Shown here: one piece after another, positions 55,081-62,996 of the stretch
How positions within the stretch are numbered: position 1 is the stretch's first letter
Layout: each line of letters starts with the position of its first letter
Notes under the pieces: generated by a model
Told to the model about the DNA's origin: nothing
The model's input: the letters and a program-made list of their open reading frames with translations, nothing else
Database searches by the model: none
Assembly (NCBI GenBank): GCA_030527545.1
Contig: JAUNAP010000002.1
Coordinates: 248,001-312,000, forward strand
Direction of reading: 5' to 3'
Source: Actinomycetaceae bacterium
GTDB lineage: Bacteria > Actinomycetota > Actinomycetes > Actinomycetales > Actinomycetaceae
Length of the DNA: 64,000 nt
Translations under genes and position numbers: made by a program

Positions 55081-55691
55081 GCGGGGGCGTGGGGCCCTGG
55101 CCGGGCGGGCCCGACGCCTGGCCCGTGGGCGACCACTACGATCCGGTTCTCCTCGCCGAGGGCGATCACCGCAACGTGGAGGATCGCTTCCGCTATTGGC
55201 GCCGTGATGCGGTCCGCGACTTCCTCGATCGCGAGCGTCACGGCTTCCACGTGGCCATCGAGAACCTCGATCACGATTTCAATATCGGCTCGATCGTGCG
55301 TTCAGCGAATGCCTTCGGCGCCGCGGAAGTGCACATCGTCGGGCGAAGGCGGTGGAATCGGCGCGGCGCCATGGTCACCGACCGCTACCAGCACGTCGAT
55401 CACTTCGGCGACGCCGAAACGTTCGCGCACTGGTGCTCTACCACGGGCCTGCCCATCGTTGCCATTGATAATGTCGAGGACTCGCGTCCCCTGGAGAGGG
55501 CGAGGCTGCCCGAAAGGTGCGTGCTCGTCTTCGGGTCGGAAAACTCCGGGATCAGCGAGGAACTTCGCTCTCGCGCGGACGCGACCTATCACATCAGCCA
55601 GTACGGATCGACGCGTTCGATCAATGTAGGCGCAGCCGCCGCGGTGGCCATGTACCACTGGGTGCTCGCCCATGCGCGCCCGCGCGGATAG
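55077..55691 (+). CDS. SpoU/TrmH family RNA 2'-O-methyltransferase
   Basis: This 204-residue SPOUT enzyme has the three family motifs: NFNIGSIVRSANAFGAAEV-type motif 1 (here FNIGSIVRSANAFGAAEVHI), VLVFGSENSGISEELR (motif 2) and STRSINVGAAAAVAMYHW (motif 3). It methylates a ribose in tRNA or rRNA; the target is unknown. It overlaps the NagD-like gene by four bases. Confidence 0.9.
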   Translation: MSGGVGPWPGGPDAWPVGDHYDPVLLAEGDHRNVEDRFRYWRRDAVRDFLDRERHGFHVAIENLDHDFNIGSIVRSANAFGAAEVHIVGRRRWNRRGAMVTDRYQHVDHFGDAETFAHWCSTTGLPIVAIDNVEDSRPLERARLPERCVLVFGSENSGISEELRSRADATYHISQYGSTRSINVGAAAAVAMYHWVLAHARPRG

Positions 55692-55797
55692 CACCCGGCA
55701 AGTGGGGGCGCGTTTCGGGACTCATGTCCTCGCGACCGCCCGGCCGCTGTGAGACAATGGGCACCGTCCAGCAAGTTTCGCGAATGAGGAGGCACAC

Positions 55798-56823
55798 GTG
55801 CCAGTCGCAACCCCTGATGTGTACAACGAGATGCTCGATCGCGCAAAGAAGGGCGTCTTCGCCTACCCCGCGATCAACGTCACCTCGTCCCAGACGGCCA
55901 CGGCCGCGCTGCGCGGTTTCGCCGAGGCCGAGTCCGACGGCATCATCCAGGTCTCGGTCGGTGGCGCCGAATACCTGTCCGGCTCCACGGTGAAGGATCG
56001 CGTCGCCGGCTCGCTCGCCCTCGCGGCCTACGTGCGTGAGGTCGCCAAGAACTACAACGTGACGGTTGCGCTCCACACCGACCACTGCGCCAAGCAGAAC
56101 ATCGACAGCTGGATCCGTCCGCTCATGGAGCTGGAGGCCGAAGAGGTCAAGGCCGGTCGCCTGCCGATGTTCCAGTCGCACATGTGGGATGGCTCGGCGG
56201 TGCCGCTGGAGGAGAACCTCCAGATCGCCCAGGAGCTCCTCGAGCTGTCGCAGAAGGCCAACACGATCCTCGAGGTCGAGATCGGCGTCGTCGGCGGCGA
56301 GGAAGACGGCGTGTCCAACGAGATCAACGAGAAGCTCTACACGACGCCCGAAGACGGCATCAAGACCGCCGAGGCTCTGGGCCTGGGCGAGCGCGGCCGC
56401 TACCTGACGGCCCTCACGTTCGGTAACGTTCACGGCGCCTACAAGCCGGGCTTCGTCAAGCTGCGCCCCGAGATCCTGGGCGAGATCCAGGAGAAGGTCG
56501 GCGAGAAGTTCAACGCCGGTAACCGCCCGTTTGACCTCGTCATGCACGGCGGGTCGGGTTCGACCGCCGAAGAGATCGCGACCGCGGTGAAGAACGGTGT
56601 CATCAAGATGAACGTCGATACCGACACGCAGTACGCGTTCTCTCGTCCGGTCGTTGAGCACATGTTCAAGAACTACGACGGCATGCTCAAGATCGACGGC
56701 GAGGTCGGCAACAAGAAGATGTACGACCCGCGCACGTGGGGCAAGGCCGCCGAGACCGGCATGGCCGCCCGCGTCGTCGAGGCCTGTGAGCGCCTCGGTT
56801 CCGCCGGTACGCGCATGAAGTAG
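55798..56823 (+). CDS. fba: class II fructose-bisphosphate aldolase
   Basis: This 341-residue zinc aldolase of glycolysis and gluconeogenesis has VALHTDHCAKQN (zinc His and catalytic Asp), EVEIGVVGGEEDG, FGNVHGAYKPG (zinc His) and MHGGSGSTAEEI. It is of class IIA by length. GTG 55798 follows GAGGAGGC. A -10-like GACAAT lies ~42 bases upstream, so it seems to have its own promoter. A strong terminator follows. Confidence 0.97.
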   Translation: MPVATPDVYNEMLDRAKKGVFAYPAINVTSSQTATAALRGFAEAESDGIIQVSVGGAEYLSGSTVKDRVAGSLALAAYVREVAKNYNVTVALHTDHCAKQNIDSWIRPLMELEAEEVKAGRLPMFQSHMWDGSAVPLEENLQIAQELLELSQKANTILEVEIGVVGGEEDGVSNEINEKLYTTPEDGIKTAEALGLGERGRYLTALTFGNVHGAYKPGFVKLRPEILGEIQEKVGEKFNAGNRPFDLVMHGGSGSTAEEIATAVKNGVIKMNVDTDTQYAFSRPVVEHMFKNYDGMLKIDGEVGNKKMYDPRTWGKAAETGMAARVVEACERLGSAGTRMK

Positions 56824-56840
56824 CGCGAACGCTGTGCACT

Positions 56841-56872
56841 CGGGCGGGGAAACCTCACGGTCTCCCCGCCCG
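56841..56872 (+). terminator. terminator after fba
   Basis: CGGGCGGGGA pairs with TCCCCGCCCG; the stem extends inward with ACC/GGT around TCAC. It starts 18 bases after the stop. Confidence 0.85.
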
Positions 56873-56942
56873 ATGCTTATCTGTCAACGGGCGCGGGCGT
56901 TATTCTGATGATGGCCCCGCAATCGACGACGAGAGGATACCC

Positions 56943-58322
56943 ATGAGCGCTCACGGCCTGGAAGCGGCCACCGCAAAGATGCGCGACGCCGGAGTTGCCG
57001 AAGCAGCGATTAACGTCTTTGCCCACTACTACCATCAGCTCGAGAACGGCTCGTCGGGGCTCATCCCGGAGGCGAGCGTCGAACCCTTGAGGGAGGTTGC
57101 CGACGCCGAGGCGCTGTCCTTTAGCGAGGAGGAGGCCCGCGACGCGCTTTCGAAGACGGTTATGGTCAAGCTCAACGGCGGGCTGGGCACGTCGATGGGC
57201 ATGGACAAGCCCAAGTCGATGCTGCCGGTGCGCGACGGGTTGAGCTTCTTCGACATCATCTGCCGGCAGGTGCTCGCCGCCCGGCGCCGCTACGGGGTCT
57301 CGATGCCGCTGCTGTTCATGAACTCGTTCAACACGCGCGACGAAACGCTTGCCGCGTGCGAGCGCTACCCGCAGATCCGCGTCGATTCTCTGCCGATCGA
57401 CTTCGTACAAAACCAGGAGCCGAAGCTCGACGCCGCGAGTTTAGAGCCGGTGGTGTGGCCCGACAACCCGCACCTGGAATGGTGCCCGCCGGGGCATGGC
57501 GACATTTACGTGGCGCTGTTGGCCACGGGCATCCTCGACCACCTCATCGACGCCGGGTATCGCTACATGTTCACCTCCAACGCCGACAACCTGGGTGCGA
57601 CCCCGTCGGCGCAGATTGCCGCGTGGTTCGCCGCGTCGGGTGCGGCGTACGCGCCCGAGGTGACCCTGCGGACCGTCACCGACCTCAAGGGCGGCCACAT
57701 CGTGAGGCGTAAGTCGGACGGGCATCTCATCTTGCGCGAAACAGCCCAGATCAGCGACGACGAGATGCACTACTTCACCGACGCCGAACGCCACCCTTAC
57801 ACCCACACGAATAACCTGTGGCTCGATCTGGTCAAGCTGCGCGAGCTTCTTCGCGAACGCGACGGGGTGTTGGGGATGCCCCTCATCGTTAATCGAAAGA
57901 CAGTCGACCCGACCGACCCGGACTCGACACCGGTCGTACAGCTGGAGACGGCGATGGGAGCGGCCGTCGAGGTGTTCGATGATTCGTCCGCCATAGCGGT
58001 GCCGCGTTCGCGTTTCCTGCCGGTCAAGACGACCGCGGAGCTCACGCTCGTGCGTTCCGACCTCTACGAGCTCACCGACGACTACCACCTCGTCAAGGTG
58101 GCGGAGGCGACCCCGGATATCCGGCTCGATAAGCGCTACTACAAGACGATCGGCGACTACGAGAAGCGCTTCGCCAACGGCGTGCCCTCGCTGGCGCGCG
58201 CAAGCGCCCTCGTCGTCGAGGGCGACTGGACGTTTGGATCCAACGTCACGGTCGTCGGAGACGCCCACCTCGCCGATCCCGGCCACCCGGCAACCGTCAA
58301 CGAAGGAGAAACGCTGTCATGA
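56943..58322 (+). CDS. UTP-glucose-1-phosphate (UDP-sugar) uridylyltransferase, eukaryotic-type UDPGP family
   Basis: This 459-residue enzyme makes UDP-sugar from UTP and a sugar 1-phosphate. The nucleotide loop is VKLNGGLGTSMGMDKPKSML and the substrate motif EWCPPGHGDIYVALL; FTSNADNLGA binds the metal. This UDPGP fold is distinct from bacterial GalU and is also used by bifidobacteria in galactose/lacto-N-biose metabolism, where it can act on galactose 1-phosphate. ATG 56943 follows GAGAGGATACCC. It overlaps a second nucleotidyltransferase gene (ATGA). Confidence 0.9.
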   Translation: MSAHGLEAATAKMRDAGVAEAAINVFAHYYHQLENGSSGLIPEASVEPLREVADAEALSFSEEEARDALSKTVMVKLNGGLGTSMGMDKPKSMLPVRDGLSFFDIICRQVLAARRRYGVSMPLLFMNSFNTRDETLAACERYPQIRVDSLPIDFVQNQEPKLDAASLEPVVWPDNPHLEWCPPGHGDIYVALLATGILDHLIDAGYRYMFTSNADNLGATPSAQIAAWFAASGAAYAPEVTLRTVTDLKGGHIVRRKSDGHLILRETAQISDDEMHYFTDAERHPYTHTNNLWLDLVKLRELLRERDGVLGMPLIVNRKTVDPTDPDSTPVVQLETAMGAAVEVFDDSSAIAVPRSRFLPVKTTAELTLVRSDLYELTDDYHLVKVAEATPDIRLDKRYYKTIGDYEKRFANGVPSLARASALVVEGDWTFGSNVTVVGDAHLADPGHPATVNEGETLS

Positions 58323-59122
58323 CTCACGTGACCAAGGCGATCATTCTGGCCCGAGGGTTGGGCACACGAATGCGCAAGCAGGCCCAGTCCGCTCAGCTCT
58401 CGGCCGACCAGCAGGCGGCAGCGAACGCGGGCACGAAGGCCCTCATCAACGTCGGGCGCCCCTTCCTCGACTACATCATCTCGGCACTCGCCGACGTCGG
58501 TGTCACGGACGTGTGCCTCGTCATCGGTCCCGAGCACCACGCATTCCGCGACTACTACGACGCGATTGCCACGGAGCGGGTGCGCATCCACTACGCGGTT
58601 CAAGAAGAGCCCCTCGGCACCGCGGACGCGCTCGCGGCGGCCCGCGAGTTCCAGGGCGAGGACCGCGCGGTGGTCCTCAACTCGGACAACTACTACCCGG
58701 TCTCGGCGCTGCGCGAGCTCGTCGCCCAGCCCGGTTCCGCTGTCGTGGGCTTCACCCGCCGGGCGATGGTCGAGGATTCGAACATCGCGGCCGAGCGGAT
58801 CAGGAGTTTCGCGATCATCGATTCCGATGGCACCCGTATGAGCGAAGTCATCGAGAAGCCCGACGAGGCGACCTACGCCCGTCTCGCGGATGCTCCGGTG
58901 TCGATGAACTGCTGGTTGTTCACCGCTGCGATCCAAGAGTGCTGTTCGCGGGTGACCCCTTCGCCTCGTGGCGAGCTCGAGCTCATCGACGCCGTCAACT
59001 TGCTCATGGCCTCGGAGGACGTCGCGCTCGTCATCAGCGATGAGGGGGTTCTCGACATGTCGAATCAGGACGATATCCCCTCGGTGCAGGCCGCTCTTGC
59101 TGGAGTGACGGTCGCGTTGTAG
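58319..59122 (+). CDS. sugar-phosphate nucleotidyltransferase family protein
   Basis: This 267-residue protein has an NTP-transferase fold: AIILARGLGTRMRK at the nucleotide loop, EEPLGTADALAAA, and VLNSDNYYPVSAL with metal Asp. Two oddities: the loop has Arg where Gly or Ala is usual (LARGLG), and ~18 residues (KQAQSAQLSADQQAAAN) separate it from the lysine. The enzyme should activate a sugar 1-phosphate, but the sugar is not known. It is coupled to the UDPGP gene, which suggests a shared pathway. Confidence 0.82.
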   Translation: MTHVTKAIILARGLGTRMRKQAQSAQLSADQQAAANAGTKALINVGRPFLDYIISALADVGVTDVCLVIGPEHHAFRDYYDAIATERVRIHYAVQEEPLGTADALAAAREFQGEDRAVVLNSDNYYPVSALRELVAQPGSAVVGFTRRAMVEDSNIAAERIRSFAIIDSDGTRMSEVIEKPDEATYARLADAPVSMNCWLFTAAIQECCSRVTPSPRGELELIDAVNLLMASEDVALVISDEGVLDMSNQDDIPSVQAALAGVTVAL

Positions 59123-59154
59123 CGTGCCCGCGCGCATAACGTGAGGACAGGCCT

Positions 59155-59160
59155 TACTCT
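59155..59160 (+). promoter_or_regulatory. -10 element of the nir operon (leaderless layout)
   Basis: TACTCT, seven bases (GGGGGGT), ATG 59168. The G run could act as a weak ribosome site. I see no clear FNR or NO-regulator palindrome beside it. Confidence 0.4.
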
Positions 59161-59167
59161 GGGGGGT

Positions 59168-60253
59168 ATGCGCCTGTTCCCACGCTATGTCTTTTTCGTG
59201 TGTGCTTTAGCCGCGGTGGCGTGCGGATTTCTTGCTGCGCTCGCCCTCGCGGGTGTCCTGTCGGGGGAATTGCTAGATGCGCTCGCACGCTGGCATGCGC
59301 CGATCATGGTACATGGTTTCCTCCTTGTACTTATCGGTCTCGAACGAGCTCTCGCACGTAGGGCATGGTGGGGATTGGCTGCCCCGGCAGCATGTACGGT
59401 GGGAGCCTTCGGGGGACTTGGAACAGTCTTTGTGCCCGCATGGGCACAAGTGCTGGACGAACGGATCGTCGCCGCCGTATGGGGGGTGGCTTTCGTCGGT
59501 TTCGCCGCCCTCACGGCCTCGATATATCGTCGCCGAGAAGATGTGTCGATTCTCGTCGAAGGCGTTGCTCTAGCGACAGTCGCTGCCGGAACGGCGTTGT
59601 GGGCGAGTGCACCCACCGAAGGACGAGCGGGACTTTGGTGGGCATGTGGTCTCGTGGGAGTTATTGCCGCGGAAAGGCTCGATCTCGCCCGTCTCGCCAT
59701 GCCAAAGTGGCTCCCGTCGGTTGTGCTGGCGCAGGTCATTGGGGTTCTCGTGGCTTTGACAATGACACTCTTTGTTAGCGCCACCGACTTTCTCGTTGGT
59801 ACTCTTCTCGCCACATTGGCCCTTACTTTCCTCGTGAACGATGTTGCCCGGCGGACGCGTAAGTCGACAGGCGTCGCCCGAATGAGTGCCTATGCGATGC
59901 TGTGCGGTTGGGGATGGGTAGCTTTCGCTGCGGCCGAACTCCTCCTCTTCGGTTATCCCATGGAGGGGATGATCCATGATTCGATCATCCACGCCTTGAC
60001 TGTCGGTTGCCTGATCTCGATGATCATGGCCCATGCTCCGGTCATCGCCCCGGCGCTCTTGCGTCGGTCAATTGCAGTGACTCCGGCATCGTGGGTAGGC
60101 CTGGTTGCACTTGAAACGACCCTTTTCGTCCGCATCGTCGGTGCCGGGCGTGATGAGGAGGCCCTGTGGCGTGGAGGTGTCGTGGGAGGGATCGTCGCTT
60201 TCATCATATACGGCGTAGCCAGTGCCCTGACCTCAAGAAAGACGAATACATGA
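59168..60253 (+). CDS. polytopic membrane protein of the nitrite reductase operon
   Basis: This 361-residue protein has about ten hydrophobic helices. It contains His-bearing motifs within helices: LARWHAPIMVHGFLLVLI near residues 42-58 and DSIIHALTVGCLISMIMAHA late, followed by PVIAPALLRR. I do not recognise the family with certainty; the His-in-helix pattern is reminiscent of NnrS-type or haem/copper membrane proteins linked to nitric oxide. An in-frame GTG at 59141 is nine codons upstream; I prefer ATG 59168. Its stop overlaps the next gene (ATGA), so all three nir-operon genes are coupled. Confidence 0.75.
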   Translation: MRLFPRYVFFVCALAAVACGFLAALALAGVLSGELLDALARWHAPIMVHGFLLVLIGLERALARRAWWGLAAPAACTVGAFGGLGTVFVPAWAQVLDERIVAAVWGVAFVGFAALTASIYRRREDVSILVEGVALATVAAGTALWASAPTEGRAGLWWACGLVGVIAAERLDLARLAMPKWLPSVVLAQVIGVLVALTMTLFVSATDFLVGTLLATLALTFLVNDVARRTRKSTGVARMSAYAMLCGWGWVAFAAAELLLFGYPMEGMIHDSIIHALTVGCLISMIMAHAPVIAPALLRRSIAVTPASWVGLVALETTLFVRIVGAGRDEEALWRGGVVGGIVAFIIYGVASALTSRKTNT

Positions 60254-61584
60254 CCGTGAAGAAGCCGAGAAGGAGGCTGCGTACAGATCGGCTGACGACG
60301 CTATGGATGATTGTCGCGATTGTCATCGAACCAGCCGTGATCATGTGGCCGGGGGCATTCGCGCAGCCGTTGTGGACCTCGATCCACGTCGTCACCATCG
60401 GTATTATTCTCACCTCAATTCACCAGTGGTCGTGGCATTTTGCTCAAGGACTCCTTCATTTGCCGCCTGAATCCTCGCGGGCCCGAGCATGGCGCACGGG
60501 CAGGATCCTCCTTATCCACGTGGGACTTATCGTGGTGCTCATTGGCATGCGGATGGCCAGCTACCACACCGCTTCTGCAGGGGCTGTTATTATTTTCGTT
60601 GCCGTCGTCGGTCACGCGATTGCTCTCGTCCACGCCCTATCATCGCCGTTCGGCGCTCAATTCAGTGCGACTATGCGTTATCCCGTCTGTGGGTTAGTGT
60701 TTCTTTGCTGTGGCATCGCAGTCGCGATCGCGCTCTTGTCGGCGATGTTCATAGCCAAAGCTGATGACCCGCTCGCGCAAGCTCGAGATTCCCTTGCCTT
60801 AGCCCATTTGTCGTTCAACGTGTGGGGATTTGCGGGACTTACCATTTCCGGTGTCCTTGTCACGCTTGGACCGACCGTTCTGCGCGCGCGGGCGGATCGG
60901 CGCGCGTTACCCTACGCGAAAGCCGGGTTGCTTCCTCTCGCCCTCGATGTCGTGCTCATCGCCGTTGCCAATGGTTTCGGATACTTCATGCTCGCGGCGA
61001 TCGCAGAGCTTGTATGGGTAGGACTCGTCATCGTCATCGTTGGGATACCGATTGCCTCGGCGGCCCGACGGGTGCGACGAATCGAGATGCCCGCCGTTTC
61101 CATGCTTGTTGGACTGGCGTGGTTGGTCGGCTCTGCATGTGCATCGGCGTGGTTGACAGGCACAGCGACGACAGCAGGGGAGCTTCGCGGTAATCTCATC
61201 GCCGTTTACGCCTTCGCGGCGGCTGGTGGCGTTGTACAGCTCATCGTCGGCGCTATGGAATTTCTCATGCCCGCCGTCATCGGCGGTGGTCCTGGTCCCT
61301 TGAAAACGGGGATGGCTGCCATGAACGCCTACGCACCGGCGAGACTCGCGGCGCGGCACGTCGCACTCGTTCTCGCGCTGGTCGCTGGTCCGGGCCCATG
61401 GCGGATAGCTCTTGCGGTCTGTGTGGCGCTCACGTATGTCGCCCAGATTGCTGCCTTTATCGTGACGGGGAAGCGGCAGGGGCGAGCCCGACTCGCCGTC
61501 TTACGCTCGCAGGCATTCGCCGGTGAGCCCCTTGATCTAGATCTTCTCAGCGTGAAAAGGCGAGGAAAGGAACATATGTCATGA
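60250..61584 (+). CDS. second polytopic membrane protein of the nitrite reductase operon
   Basis: This 444-residue protein has about 11-12 hydrophobic helices. Its N-terminal third has a dense His/Trp cluster (IHVVTIGIILTSIHQWSWHF, then AQGLLHLP) and another near HTASAGA; late it has VGAMEFLMPAVIGGGPGPL. No known domain is clear. The basic N terminus (MTVKKPRRRLRTDR) is cytoplasmic. The start is ATG 60250 (ATGA overlap); its stop TGA overlaps nirK (61581). The intramembrane histidines suggest haem or copper binding, and I infer electron delivery or NO handling. Confidence 0.75.
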   Translation: MTVKKPRRRLRTDRLTTLWMIVAIVIEPAVIMWPGAFAQPLWTSIHVVTIGIILTSIHQWSWHFAQGLLHLPPESSRARAWRTGRILLIHVGLIVVLIGMRMASYHTASAGAVIIFVAVVGHAIALVHALSSPFGAQFSATMRYPVCGLVFLCCGIAVAIALLSAMFIAKADDPLAQARDSLALAHLSFNVWGFAGLTISGVLVTLGPTVLRARADRRALPYAKAGLLPLALDVVLIAVANGFGYFMLAAIAELVWVGLVIVIVGIPIASAARRVRRIEMPAVSMLVGLAWLVGSACASAWLTGTATTAGELRGNLIAVYAFAAAGGVVQLIVGAMEFLMPAVIGGGPGPLKTGMAAMNAYAPARLAARHVALVLALVAGPGPWRIALAVCVALTYVAQIAAFIVTGKRQGRARLAVLRSQAFAGEPLDLDLLSVKRRGKEHMS

Positions 61585-62900
61585 CAGTCGCAGACTCTCG
61601 CCGACTTGGGTGGGCAGTAATCGCCGTTCTCGCCGTCATTGCAGCGACGCTGGGAACGTATGTGGCTGGTCATCGAGGTGAGACGCCACAGAGGCCCCAT
61701 GCCACGGCAAGACAGGCGACGGGACACACGACGCACCTAACGATCACCGTCGAAGGTATGTCATTTAGCCCTGAGAAAGTAAGTGTGCCTGCCGGTGACA
61801 GACTTGTCATCAACGTGCGCAATAACTCCCCACTTGCACACGACCTCACAGGCCCGAAGGGAGAGACCACGGGGCTCCTCGCCCCAGGGGATGAGGGGAC
61901 TGTGGATTTTGGCGTCGTTACAGAATCCTTTGAGGCCTACTGCTCGGTGGCTGGGCACAAACAAATGGGCATGGTTCTACCCATCACCGTGACCGGGGCG
62001 CATGGTGGCGATAAGGGACACGCGACAGAACACATAGGCTCTCATGCTGGCGCGGCTCCCAGCATGGATGCCCTCATGAACGACGACACGCATCCGCTTG
62101 TCGACCCGATCCTGCAACCCGCGCCGACGGAAAACGTTCACAAGATCACGTTGCGTATGGGGGAGCGCAAGGAGAAACTCGCTGGCGAGGAGCGTTCGGT
62201 ATGGACGTTCAACGACCGCGTGCCCGGACCAACCTTGCGTGGAAAAGTCGGTGACCGGTTCGAAATTACTCTTGTCAACGAGGGAAGCATGGAACACGGT
62301 GTTGACTTCCACGCCGGCCGTGTCGCCCCGGACGAGGCGATGAAGCCCGTCCCTCCAGGGCAGGTTCACACCTATGTCTTTACGGCGGACCACGCCGGGG
62401 CGTGGCTTTACCACTGCTCATCGACCCCGATGTCGTCGCATATTGCGCACGGGATGTTTGGCGCCGTCATCATCGATCCTACGGATCTCGAACCGGCTGA
62501 TCGCGAATATCTTCTCCTTTATTCGGAGATTGCTATGCGCGACGATGGTGCGAGTATGGATCCGGGAGTAGTTGCTTTTAATGGCTATCCTTTCCAATAC
62601 GTGCGTGAACCGTTACGGGCTAGGGTTGGCGAGAAGGTGCGCATCTGGAGCGTCAATGCGGGGCCGAACACGTTCGAGTCTCTCCACATCGTCGGCGCTC
62701 ATTTGCTCACGACGTGGAAGGAGGGGGCCTACGGTGTCCGTGAGGGGTCTCCTGCGGCAGCGCAGGCGCTTGATCTCGCACCCGCACAAGCGGGGTTCAT
62801 CGAGACGCGGTTCGTTGAGCCCGGACACTATCCCGTCGTCAACCACGTGATGACCCTGGCCGAGAGGGGAGCCAAAGGCCTCATCTATGTCGACGAATGA
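61581..62900 (+). CDS. nirK: copper nitrite reductase with fused N-terminal cupredoxin
   Basis: This 439-residue protein reduces nitrite to NO. It has a membrane anchor/signal helix (~10-28), then a cupredoxin (~52-137) with a type 1 copper set His87, Cys121, His126, Met131 (CSVAGHKQMGM), a His-rich linker, and a NirK core (~165-439). By alignment to AcNiR-type enzymes, the type 1 site is His239, Cys279, His287, Met292; type 2 His244, His278, His422; catalytic Asp242 and His369. All are present. The cupredoxin could feed electrons to the core in cis. ATG overlaps the upstream stop. Confidence 0.92.
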   Translation: MTVADSRRLGWAVIAVLAVIAATLGTYVAGHRGETPQRPHATARQATGHTTHLTITVEGMSFSPEKVSVPAGDRLVINVRNNSPLAHDLTGPKGETTGLLAPGDEGTVDFGVVTESFEAYCSVAGHKQMGMVLPITVTGAHGGDKGHATEHIGSHAGAAPSMDALMNDDTHPLVDPILQPAPTENVHKITLRMGERKEKLAGEERSVWTFNDRVPGPTLRGKVGDRFEITLVNEGSMEHGVDFHAGRVAPDEAMKPVPPGQVHTYVFTADHAGAWLYHCSSTPMSSHIAHGMFGAVIIDPTDLEPADREYLLLYSEIAMRDDGASMDPGVVAFNGYPFQYVREPLRARVGEKVRIWSVNAGPNTFESLHIVGAHLLTTWKEGAYGVREGSPAAAQALDLAPAQAGFIETRFVEPGHYPVVNHVMTLAERGAKGLIYVDE

Positions 62901-62996
62901 GGAGGTGCAACGGCCATCTGACCGGCGGCCCTTGCGTTATGCAGGAGTCTTGCTAAAGTGGGAGGAGCTCGCAGACAACACTCGAGGGGGAGCACG

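Noticed and set aside
55740-55797. Riboswitch or attenuator upstream of fba
   Set aside because: Only a -10-like GACAAT and a short leader are visible; no conserved aptamer fold was recognised.
59168-61584. Direct assignment of the two membrane proteins as NnrS
   Set aside because: The His-in-helix pattern is suggestive only; I cannot align them to NnrS by eye.
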